Shown: piece after piece, positions 35,416-42,285 of the stretch | Position numbering within the stretch: the first letter of the stretch is position 1 | How the letters are laid out: each line of letters opens with the position of its first letter | Source of the DNA: CAZHNW01 sp942491575 | Lineage (GTDB): Bacteria; Spirochaetota; UBA4802; UBA5550 | NCBI GenBank assembly: GCA_942491575.1 | Contig: CALOBT010000025.1 | Span: 1,302,001-1,366,000 of the forward strand | DNA length: 64,000 nucleotides | Direction: 5' to 3' | Translations under genes and position numbers: made by a program | The notes under the pieces: generated by a model | Seen by the model: the letters and a program-made list of their open reading frames with translations, nothing else | The model's database searches: none | What the model was told of the DNA's origin: nothing

Positions 35416-36401
35416 TGGATATAGGGTTTAAGAATCTTGACAGCTATCTGAAAAAATATGATAAGATCATAATTTCAACGCATGAAAGTCCCGACGCCGA
35501 TGGTCTCGGGGCCGAGATAGCATTTCATGAACTCCTGCAGGACATAGGCAAAAAATCAATTATTATCAATTCTGATCCTACCCCGGATACAGTAGAATTC
35601 ATCGACATTGACAATGAGATTAACATATACGATGAATCTTTTCAGCTCCCTGATGACATTGAAGAATATGCTCAGATAGTCCTGGATACCAATGATTATG
35701 ATAACATTGGTGCCGCCTATCATAAACTCAAAGATGTCGTTCAGGACCTGTTTATCATCGACCATCATGAAGGTGATAGGGACAAATTAGAATTAAACTT
35801 TATTAAAGTTGAAGCATCCTCTGCATGTGAAATCATCTACGATATTATAATCAACTACAAACAGGAACTCAGTTTCAAGGCAGCACAGGCTATTTATACA
35901 GGAATGCTCTTTGATACGGGAAGTTTCAGATATCCTAAAACATCTCCCTGGACCTATAATATTGCCGCCCACTGTATCGAAAAGGGTGCAGATCCCTTTA
36001 AGATCTACGAACAGCTCTACGAAAGCAATTCACTTTCAAGTTTTTCTCTCCGTGGAAAAATCCTTGCCTCGATGGAAGTTCTTCACAATGGTAAAATGAT
36101 TGCCATGAAAATGACTCCGGAAATGCTGAAAGAGACAGGGGCATCCTTCACTGAGGGAGAGCCTGCCATCAATCTTCCCCTGACAGTCAAGGGGGTCATT
36201 GCCAGTGTCCTTATTAAACAGGATTTTGATGGCCCCGTAAAGGTAAGCATGCGAACCAAGGGCGATTATAATGTTGCGGAAATCGCCATGGCAAATGGCG
36301 GCGGCGGCCATAAAAATGCCGCCGGTTTCAAATCCAAGCTCTCCTTCGATGAGACCTATGACCTCGCCATCAATGTCGTTGGAAACCTCTTTAATTCCTG
36401 A
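35415..36401 (+). CDS. DHH/DHHA1 phosphoesterase, NrnA-like oligoribonuclease or pAp phosphatase
   Basis: The 328 residues match the bacterial NrnA/RecJ-like DHH family that degrades short RNA oligomers, c-di-nucleotide products or pAp. Motif I is STHESPDADGLGAE, with motif II near VLDTND, the DHH motif at FIIDHHEGD and the DHHA1 glycine motif GGGGHKNAAGF near the C-terminus. The first motif has histidine-glutamate where DHD or DHN is more usual, a minor variation. It overlaps glyQ by one base and converges with mrp, overlapping by 11 bases. Confidence 0.9.
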   Translation: MDIGFKNLDSYLKKYDKIIISTHESPDADGLGAEIAFHELLQDIGKKSIIINSDPTPDTVEFIDIDNEINIYDESFQLPDDIEEYAQIVLDTNDYDNIGAAYHKLKDVVQDLFIIDHHEGDRDKLELNFIKVEASSACEIIYDIIINYKQELSFKAAQAIYTGMLFDTGSFRYPKTSPWTYNIAAHCIEKGADPFKIYEQLYESNSLSSFSLRGKILASMEVLHNGKMIAMKMTPEMLKETGASFTEGEPAINLPLTVKGVIASVLIKQDFDGPVKVSMRTKGDYNVAEIAMANGGGGHKNAAGFKSKLSFDETYDLAINVVGNLFNS

Positions 36402-37251
36402 TCTGTTCTTTCGCAAGTATCACTTCAACAATATCAGCAAAGGCTTTACCGGCTCCGGTTTCGGGATTTTCAGCCAGGCCAAAGGGAGTACCTTCATCAC
36501 CCCCCGTAACAATTGCAGGCTCAATTGGGATTCCCCCCAGAAAAGGGACTCCCATGTCACCGGCCATGACTTCCCCTCCCCCCTTCTTAAATATATCTAC
36601 CGCTTCACCGCAGTGTGGACAGGTGAAGCCGCTCATATTCTCAACAACACCGGCAACCGGCATATCAAGTTTTCTGCAGAAGGTAATTGACTTCCTTACA
36701 TCACTCAGCGCCACATCCTGGGGAGTCGTTACGATAATTGCCCCGTCGGGATTTTCGAGAAGCTGAATCACAGAAAGGGGCTCATCCCCTGTACCGGGAG
36801 GCGAGTCAACAATGAGGTAATCGAGCTCCCCCCATTCCACGTCCTTAATAAACTGCTTTATTACCCCATGTTTTAACGGCCCCCTCCAGACGATGGGATC
36901 GTCATTGTCATCAGTGAGAAAACCGACAGAAATTACTTTCAGGGATGATGAATGTACAACAGGAAGCAGCTTCTTACCTTCCGCTCCCTCAGGCTGCACC
37001 CCGGCAAGCCCCAGCATGCCCGGAACACTTGGGCCATGTACATCAATATCAAGAAGCCCCGTTTTAAATCCGCGGCGGGCCAGTGTTGTGGCAAGATTAA
37101 CCGCAACAGTACTTTTGCCGACACCCCCCTTTCCGGAAAGAACAACAAAGGAATTTTTTATTTTCCCCAGGGCCAGCTTCAACTCCTTTTCATCTTCGAT
37201 TTTAGCGGGATCAAATACCGGAGCCCCACCCTGTTTATTTTTATCATTCAT
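36391..37251 (-). CDS. Mrp/ApbC-type Fe-S cluster carrier ATPase
   Basis: This P-loop ATPase carries or inserts Fe-S clusters in the cytosol. I choose the ATG at 37251 (286 residues, MNDKNKQGG) because GGAG lies six bases upstream; ATGs at 37263 and 37284 are further into the trmO gene. The deviant Walker A is VLSGKGGVGKSTVAV, switch motifs include DIDVHGPSVPGMLG and DSPPGTGDEP, and the cluster-binding CxxC is FTCPHCGEAVDIF. It overlaps trmO by eight bases and is the last gene of the sigma-54-type operon. Confidence 0.93.
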   Translation of the reverse strand: MNDKNKQGGAPVFDPAKIEDEKELKLALGKIKNSFVVLSGKGGVGKSTVAVNLATTLARRGFKTGLLDIDVHGPSVPGMLGLAGVQPEGAEGKKLLPVVHSSSLKVISVGFLTDDNDDPIVWRGPLKHGVIKQFIKDVEWGELDYLIVDSPPGTGDEPLSVIQLLENPDGAIIVTTPQDVALSDVRKSITFCRKLDMPVAGVVENMSGFTCPHCGEAVDIFKKGGGEVMAGDMGVPFLGGIPIEPAIVTGGDEGTPFGLAENPETGAGKAFADIVEVILAKEQIRN

Positions 37252-37774
37252 TTTTTTCTCCATTTTTACTGCCTTCTGATTCATGAAGCCATGTCTTTGA
37301 ATTATCTATTTTCCTGTCGAAGCCTTTTTCTCTGCCAGCCTTCTCCATCCAGCCTGCGGAGACATGGGAAGCGGCATCAATTTCCGGATTGTAGGGTTTT
37401 ATATCCAGTAGCGGCGTCCCGTCCAGCATGTCAACACCTTTCACTGTAAGTGATGTCTCATCAACCTGGACAAGCTGCACAAGGGTCAAGCCAATATGAT
37501 TCGGACGATGTGGAGATCTTATGGCAAAAATCCCATGTTCCGTCTCATCAGCGTATGGTTTCGCCCTCAGGAAGGTTCTATCGCTCCTGTTAAAATAGTA
37601 GAGCAGATAGACGTGAGAAAATTCTTCCAGATGAAGCAGACCATCCCGAAAGGCGGGATATATTTTCACTACACATTCAGTATCTGGATGGCGCGCTCCC
37701 TGTATCGGAATTCCATCAGAGACTTCTTTATAAGGTGAATGTATAATACCTATAGGTTCAATATCAAGTTTCAA
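37244..37774 (-). CDS. TrmO/TsaA family tRNA m6t6A37 methyltransferase
   Basis: The family methylates threonylcarbamoyladenosine at tRNA position 37 using SAM. The 176 residues contain the diagnostic IRSPHRPNHIGLTLVQL, an initial IEPIGIIHSPYKE and the DGTPLLDIKPYNPEIDA segment. E. coli TrmO has an extra C-terminal domain; this short form has only the core barrel. It overlaps the upstream MinD-like gene by 11 bases and mrp by eight, so it is locked into the Fe-S operon. Short TsaA proteins are poorly tested, so the exact substrate remains inferred. Confidence 0.88.
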   Translation of the reverse strand: MKLDIEPIGIIHSPYKEVSDGIPIQGARHPDTECVVKIYPAFRDGLLHLEEFSHVYLLYYFNRSDRTFLRAKPYADETEHGIFAIRSPHRPNHIGLTLVQLVQVDETSLTVKGVDMLDGTPLLDIKPYNPEIDAASHVSAGWMEKAGREKGFDRKIDNSKTWLHESEGSKNGEKNE

Positions 37775-38627
37775 GTTTTTCCCTCACTTTTTGCCAGAGA
37801 GCCCTCAGCTCTCTGCTTATTTGCCCATTACTGTATCGCACAACCGGGAGTCGGGCAATCATAGCAGCCGTAAAAACTTCATCAAAGGATATTTTTCCCG
37901 CAACGGGAATATTTTTAACGCCACAGTACGATTCCAACTCAAGGGTCCCCTTTTCGCTCAAATCGTACTTATTTATGCATACCATGGCGGGTATTTTAAA
38001 ATGCTCAGCCAGCTCAATAATCCGCTTCAGATCATGTATACCGGAGACTGTAGGTTCCGTGACTATCAGCACGAGGGAGGCCCCGGTGATACTGGCGATA
38101 ACGGGACATCCGATGCCGGGAGGTCCGTCGATAATCAGATAATCCATATCATTGTCCCGGGTGTAAATCCTTGCGCTGTTTTTCACCTGTGAAACAAGTT
38201 TCCCCGAGTTGTCCTCAGCTGCATTAAGGCGGGCATAATAGAGGGGGCCGTATTCACTTGCCGCCTCAAACCATTTTCCCGTCATTTTATCTTTCAGGGT
38301 AATTACCTTCTCAGGACAGAAGTGAACGCAGACATTACAGCCTTCACAGCTCACAGGATCAATGGAAAAATCATCATTAACTGCATCAAAACGGCAGAGA
38401 TCCCGGCATGTCCCGCATAAACTGCACCCGCTTAAGTCAGTTTCGGCAATCCTGCCTGAGTAAAATTCATGCTCCCTGTCTATTACCGGATCCATCAAGA
38501 TATGCAGGTCCGCGGCATCAACATCACAATCCGCAAGAACGGAATTTTCAGCCAGTGCCGCAAGGGAGGCGGTCACACTGGTCTTTCCGGTTCCCCCCTT
38601 CCCGCTGATTATTACAATTTCCTTCAT
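37764..38627 (-). CDS. MinD-superfamily P-loop ATPase with inserted ferredoxin domain (second copy)
   Basis: The 287 residues have the deviant Walker A (IISGKGGTGKTSVTASL), DCDVDAADLHILM, an inserted dicluster ferredoxin domain with CSLCGTCRDLCRFDA and CEGCNVCVHFCPE (about residues 68-110), and IIDGPPGIGCPVIASI. The architecture is that of archaeal and anaerobe ATPases, usually found in pairs beside NifX-like genes, thought to act in metallocluster assembly. It overlaps its paralogue upstream by one base (TAATG). Confidence 0.92.
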   Translation of the reverse strand: MKEIVIISGKGGTGKTSVTASLAALAENSVLADCDVDAADLHILMDPVIDREHEFYSGRIAETDLSGCSLCGTCRDLCRFDAVNDDFSIDPVSCEGCNVCVHFCPEKVITLKDKMTGKWFEAASEYGPLYYARLNAAEDNSGKLVSQVKNSARIYTRDNDMDYLIIDGPPGIGCPVIASITGASLVLIVTEPTVSGIHDLKRIIELAEHFKIPAMVCINKYDLSEKGTLELESYCGVKNIPVAGKISFDEVFTAAMIARLPVVRYSNGQISRELRALWQKVREKLET

Positions 38628-39481
38628 TATATATCCTGCCTTTGTCTTACCGCATTGAGTATATCACTCAGTATGGTGCCGTAGATATCCCCCAGGGTTT
38701 GAATTACCTTCCCCTCCGCATATGCCTCGGCAATCTTTCTTGAAAAGGGGATTGATCCCAGCACCGTGATTCCCTCCTCTCTGCAGTACTTTTCCACACT
38801 GTCATCCCCTGCATCTGACCGGTTGATAACAACCCCGAAGGGCATCCTCAGCTCCCTGATCATCTCCACTGCCAGGGTTAAATCATGAAGCCCGAAGGGT
38901 GTCGGTTCCGTCACAAGAATGACAAAGTCACTCTCCCGCGCGGTTTCAATTACGGGACAGCTTGTCCCCGGGGGGGCATCAAATACTACCAGATCGGTTT
39001 CCCCAGTCTCCCCTGCAACAGCCTGTATCAGCGGCGGGGATTTTGCTTCTCCCACATTCATGCGTCCCCCAAGATACTGTACAGAACCCATGGATCCCTT
39101 TTCGACAATACCAATGGGACGTTTTATTTCCGTTATCGCATTTTGCGGACAGACCATGACACACCCTCCGCATGAATGACACATATCCGAAAAGAGCAGA
39201 ACCTCTTTATTGATCACCACGATTGCACTGAACTGACACATTTCACCACAGGCTCCGCATCCTGTACACTTCCCTTTATCAACCTGAGGATTTAGAACAA
39301 AAACTTCCTTTTCCGTATCAACAGGGGATTGCAGAAAAAGATTAACATTCGGTTCCTCCACATCGCAATCCACCAGGGTGACCCTTTCATTTGCCTGAGA
39401 AGCGGACCATGCAAGACCGCAGCTGAGGGTCGTCTTACCGGTCCCCCCCTTTCCACTGGCCACTGCAATTTTCAGGGTCAT
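38627..39481 (-). CDS. MinD-superfamily P-loop ATPase with inserted ferredoxin domain (first copy)
   Basis: The 284 residues have the deviant Walker A (VASGKGGTGKTTLSCGL), DCDVEEPNVNLFL, an inserted ferredoxin domain with CTGCGACGEMCQF and CHSCGGCVMVCPQNA, and VFDAPPGTSCPVIE. It is a diverged paralogue of the following gene and the two probably form a heterodimer. Its ATGA overlaps the DUF5320 stop. Confidence 0.92.
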   Translation of the reverse strand: MTLKIAVASGKGGTGKTTLSCGLAWSASQANERVTLVDCDVEEPNVNLFLQSPVDTEKEVFVLNPQVDKGKCTGCGACGEMCQFSAIVVINKEVLLFSDMCHSCGGCVMVCPQNAITEIKRPIGIVEKGSMGSVQYLGGRMNVGEAKSPPLIQAVAGETGETDLVVFDAPPGTSCPVIETARESDFVILVTEPTPFGLHDLTLAVEMIRELRMPFGVVINRSDAGDDSVEKYCREEGITVLGSIPFSRKIAEAYAEGKVIQTLGDIYGTILSDILNAVRQRQDI

Positions 39482-39705
39482 GAATTATCACCGCATCTGC
39501 TGCCGCTGAACCTGCTTCTCATCCCTACCCTTCTTCCGTTAATATAGATTTCACTGTTTTCATTGTCTGCCTCCACCACATGAAAACCGCCGCGGCGGCT
39601 CGACTCATTTTCTCTCCCGGGGCGGTCTGCCCCTGAACAAAAGCCATGTCCCCTCCCTGTCATGCTTCCTTTGCTTTCAGGACCTTTTCTATCTCCACCT
39701 GGCAT
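39478..39705 (-). CDS. DUF5320-like small Gly/Arg-rich protein
   Basis: The start at 39705 is set by AGGAG seven bases upstream and gives 75 residues. The N-terminal MPGGDRKGPESKGSMTGRG followed by FCSG is the signature of DUF5320 proteins. Such small proteins regularly accompany NifX-like proteins and ferredoxin-containing MinD ATPases in anaerobes. An in-frame ATG at 39735 has no ribosome-binding site. The function is unknown. Confidence 0.78.
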   Translation of the reverse strand: MPGGDRKGPESKGSMTGRGHGFCSGADRPGRENESSRRGGFHVVEADNENSEIYINGRRVGMRSRFSGSRCGDNS

Positions 39706-39715
39706 TTCTTTTCTC

Positions 39716-40498
39716 CTACCAGTGACCTTCAACATCCGCCCCCGCCGCGGGGGTCAGGTCACCGGATTTATATTTTTCTATCGCATCTGAGACAGTTCCG
39801 GACACCCCCGTAAAGACTTCCACTCCCGCAGAAGTAAGGGCTCTGAATGCCTTTGGGCCGACATGGCCGCTGAGAAGCACCCCCGCACCTGCATCTATAA
39901 CATTTTTTGCAGATTGAATTCCCGCCCCCTGCGCCGCGTTCAGGTTCTGACTGTTTCCTTTATAGACAAAATCTCCGGTCTCAACATTATAAATAATGAA
40001 TCCCTGTGCACGTCCAAAACGCGGGTCCATCGGTGCTTCAAGGCTGTTTTTCTCTGACGCTACTGCAATTTTCATCGGATCTACCTCCATTCTCTTTTCG
40101 TAGATATATAAAATATCCCGGTACCGCGGGCACTGCCCGGACTGAAAACGCCTTTTCCACCGGCAGCCTGGCATCTGGTACATCTGCACGGTGAGACGTT
40201 TCTGAAGCCACGCTTCGATGACTTCCTTAACCTCCCCCCTGATTCCGGGAATAATTTCGATTCCCCCTTCATGAATCCGGGAAGAGTATTCCCTGCCGAT
40301 GGCACTGCAGATAAGGAGTGTAATTTCCTTCGCCTGCAGCCACCTTGTCCATGAAGAGGGTGAAGAATTCAGAACCTCCAGTTTTTCTTCCCCGGTAACA
40401 GTCCCGTCAGTGATGTAAAAAATAATCACCTCTGAGGATACATCAAAAAGCGGAGCGATGCGCCCCCTGCAGTGGGGAATTAGGATTTGACCATTCAT
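39716..40498 (-). CDS. Fused tandem NifX/NifB-C-like metallocluster-binding protein
   Basis: The 260 residues hold two copies of the dinitrogenase iron-molybdenum cofactor-binding fold. The first (about 1-118) reads QILIPHCRGRIAPLFDVSSE and ends in MPGCRWKRRF, which in stand-alone relatives is near the C-terminus. The second (142-235) reads MKIAVASEKNS, PMDPRFGRAQGF and GAGVLLSGHVGPKAFRAL. No stop lies between them, so the reading frame is a true fusion. The second half has its own GGAGGT site seven bases before its ATG (40075). The first ATG has no ribosome-binding site and lies two bases from the predicted transcript start. Confidence 0.85.
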   Translation of the reverse strand: MNGQILIPHCRGRIAPLFDVSSEVIIFYITDGTVTGEEKLEVLNSSPSSWTRWLQAKEITLLICSAIGREYSSRIHEGGIEIIPGIRGEVKEVIEAWLQKRLTVQMYQMPGCRWKRRFQSGQCPRYRDILYIYEKRMEVDPMKIAVASEKNSLEAPMDPRFGRAQGFIIYNVETGDFVYKGNSQNLNAAQGAGIQSAKNVIDAGAGVLLSGHVGPKAFRALTSAGVEVFTGVSGTVSDAIEKYKSGDLTPAAGADVEGHW

Positions 40499-40510
40499 GC
40501 CAAATATAAA

Positions 40511-40526
40511 AGCACATTCCGTGCCA
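40511..40526 (-). promoter_or_regulatory. Sigma-54 promoter (-24/-12)
   Basis: On the minus strand TGGCACGGAATGTGCT has the invariant GG and GC exactly 12 bases apart and differs from the consensus TGGCACG-N4-TTGCW at one position. The predicted start of transcription is near 40500, two bases before the ATG of the tandem NifX-like gene. A sigma-54-type activator is encoded at 42.3-43.6 kb, which strengthens the call. Confidence 0.75.
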
Positions 40527-40653
40527 TAATTTTAAATTTTAATTTTTCTTTAAATATTTTTGTGAACAATAAATTGTAATGAAGATATTCTACGGAGGAG
40601 ATTAAAAGGAAGGCGCGATAGCGTTATCCCCCCTTCATTTTAATCGTTTATGA

Positions 40654-40667
40654 TTGAGATAAATCAC
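40654..40667. promoter_or_regulatory. FNR/CRP-like half-matched site
   Basis: TTGAGATAAATCAC matches the FNR consensus TTGAT-N4-ATCAA at eight of ten defined positions. It lies between the two divergent genes, about 155 bases upstream of the predicted sigma-54 start. An oxygen-responsive input would suit an Fe-S operon, but a single imperfect site is weak evidence. Confidence 0.3.
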
Positions 40668-40673
40668 AAATAA

Positions 40674-40719
40674 ATTGCATTCTGCAATCCAATATTTATC
40701 CTTAAATTGCAAACTGCAT
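40674..40719. promoter_or_regulatory. Paired palindromes, candidate sigma-54 enhancer sites
   Basis: ATTGCA-TTC-TGCAAT (40674-40688) is a perfect palindrome, and ATTGCA-AAC-TGCAT (40706-40719) is the same motif with one arm imperfect. The copies start 32 bases apart, about three helical turns. They lie about 180 and 215 bases upstream of the predicted sigma-54 start, the usual range for activator binding. They could also control the divergent zinc-ribbon gene. Confidence 0.55.
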
Positions 40720-40791
40720 GAAGTAAAAAATTTCTTTGACTTCCCATATTATGAAGAGAAAATGCATTCAAATTATCAGCTGGAGTGAATA

Positions 40792-41061
40792 ATGGGTCCG
40801 GAAAAATCTTTAAAGCAGGTCAGGGGCAAAACAGATGGGGGGGAAGTCAAAGGCGGCACCGGAACCTGCAGACACTGTAATGGCAGTGGGATTCTCCCGG
40901 GAACTGAATTCGACTGCCCCTGCAGGATGAATATAATGGACGAAGAGGGGGAAGTAATGGCTGCCCTTGCCAGAACGATAACCGGGCATCTTGAGCAGGA
41001 ATCAAAAGATGGTGCCGCATTGATTGACTTTTTAAAAAAGGTGAGTCATCGGGAAGAATAA
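40792..41061 (+). CDS. Small zinc-ribbon-like protein
   Basis: The 89 residues contain CRHCNGSGILPGTEFDCPCR, a DnaJ-type CxxCxGxG followed by CxC, so a metal-binding knuckle is likely. The C-terminal half is helical and acidic. GGAG lies six bases before the ATG. It is transcribed away from the sigma-54 operon across the shared regulatory gap and is followed by a strong hairpin. I recognise no named family. Confidence 0.65.
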   Translation: MGPEKSLKQVRGKTDGGEVKGGTGTCRHCNGSGILPGTEFDCPCRMNIMDEEGEVMAALARTITGHLEQESKDGAALIDFLKKVSHREE

Positions 41062-41093
41062 ATCAGCCAGTCAGGCCCTCCCCTAAAAATTTC

Positions 41094-41125
41094 AAACCAT
41101 AATTCCGACATCGGAATTATGGTTT
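41094..41125. terminator. Perfect 15-base hairpin between convergent genes
   Basis: AAACCATAATTCCGA pairs with TCGGAATTATGGTTT around CA. It lies 33 bases after the zinc-ribbon stop and 19 bases after the PfkB-kinase stop, so it can serve both strands. There is no long T tract on either side, which lowers confidence in classical termination. Confidence 0.65.
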
Positions 41126-41143
41126 GATTCCCACAATGAGTAT

Positions 41144-42139
41144 TTACATATCAATCACTTCATCAGGATCAATATTTTCTGAAAGCCGCGCCGGCACCTG
41201 AGAAACAACTTTTGCAGCTGCATGACTTGCAAGAATTCCAGCCTCTTCCATTGAATATCCATGGGTAATGCCATAGAGAATACCCGCAGCATACATATCT
41301 CCGGCACCATTGGTGTTAACCACATCGGCAGATTCCGGATTAATTTCGTAGGTTCTCCCTCCGAATCTAATAAGGCTCCCCTCTGAACCAAGTTTTACCA
41401 CGGCGCATTCACAAACTTCCCCAAGCTCAAGAAGGGCCTCTTCGGGAGGTTTGCCGGTATAGGCCGTCGCTTCTTCCTCATTGACAAATACGATTGAAAC
41501 ATACTTTTCAAGGGCATCCTTAAAACGACCGTGTATCCTTCCGATCAGTCCCGGATCAGAAAGGTCTATGGAAATGCCAAGTCCCTTGGCCCGGGCAATT
41601 TTCATCGCTTTTGTACAGGCAAAGTGCAGGCCGTCAGGCTCAAAGAGATAACCTTCAAGATGAAGAACCTTTCCCTTCTGGATATCTTCTTCAAGTACAT
41701 CCATGTCATTAAATTTAAGCGCAGCCCCAAGATGGGTTGCGAATGTTCGTTCAGCATCAGGGGTTATAAAAGTAATGGCATGCCCGGTGAGAGTAGACTT
41801 CCTTTCAATGGAAGTGTCAACACCCTGTCCCTGCGTCTTCTCTATATATATTGAACCATGCTCATCGTCTCCGACACATCCGAGAAGAAGTGACGAACCA
41901 CCGAAATTAACCACACCGGCAAGGGTATTTGCAGCGCTTCCCCCGGGGGCAACTTCAATATCCATTGAGGCAATCTTTTTCTGAATTTCCCGACTTGTAT
42001 CTTCGTCTATCAAATGCATCTGCCCCTTAGTAAGGTTAAGGTCTGCCAGAAAAGCATCATCAACTTCCACAATCAGGTCAAGAAGGGCCGAACCGATTCC
42101 AACTACATCGAGCTGGCCGTTTTCATTTATTACTGTCAT
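41144..42139 (-). CDS. PfkB-family kinase, probable adenosine kinase
   Basis: The 331 residues have the ribokinase fold. Motif 1 is near VAPGGSAANTLAGVVNFGG and motif 2 is VVNTNGAGDMYAAGILYG, with Asn-Gly-Ala-Gly-Asp holding the catalytic aspartate. DVVGIGSALLDLIVEV at the start and EEEATAYTGK are like bacterial and eukaryotic adenosine kinases. The usual substrate would be adenosine or a related nucleoside; a sugar kinase role is possible. It is a single gene 147 bases upstream of the sigma-54 activator's stop. Confidence 0.88.
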   Translation of the reverse strand: MTVINENGQLDVVGIGSALLDLIVEVDDAFLADLNLTKGQMHLIDEDTSREIQKKIASMDIEVAPGGSAANTLAGVVNFGGSSLLLGCVGDDEHGSIYIEKTQGQGVDTSIERKSTLTGHAITFITPDAERTFATHLGAALKFNDMDVLEEDIQKGKVLHLEGYLFEPDGLHFACTKAMKIARAKGLGISIDLSDPGLIGRIHGRFKDALEKYVSIVFVNEEEATAYTGKPPEEALLELGEVCECAVVKLGSEGSLIRFGGRTYEINPESADVVNTNGAGDMYAAGILYGITHGYSMEEAGILASHAAAKVVSQVPARLSENIDPDEVIDM

Positions 42140-42285
42140 TAATCACTCCGGTTACTCACAGGTATTATTCATTAAAACTACAATGATTTATTTGCAGGTT
42201 TATATTCCATTATCTTTGAATGGCTGCAGAGACTATCTACAAAACCAGTGAAAAATCTACAACCCATTTTCTCAATGTTTAAAAA

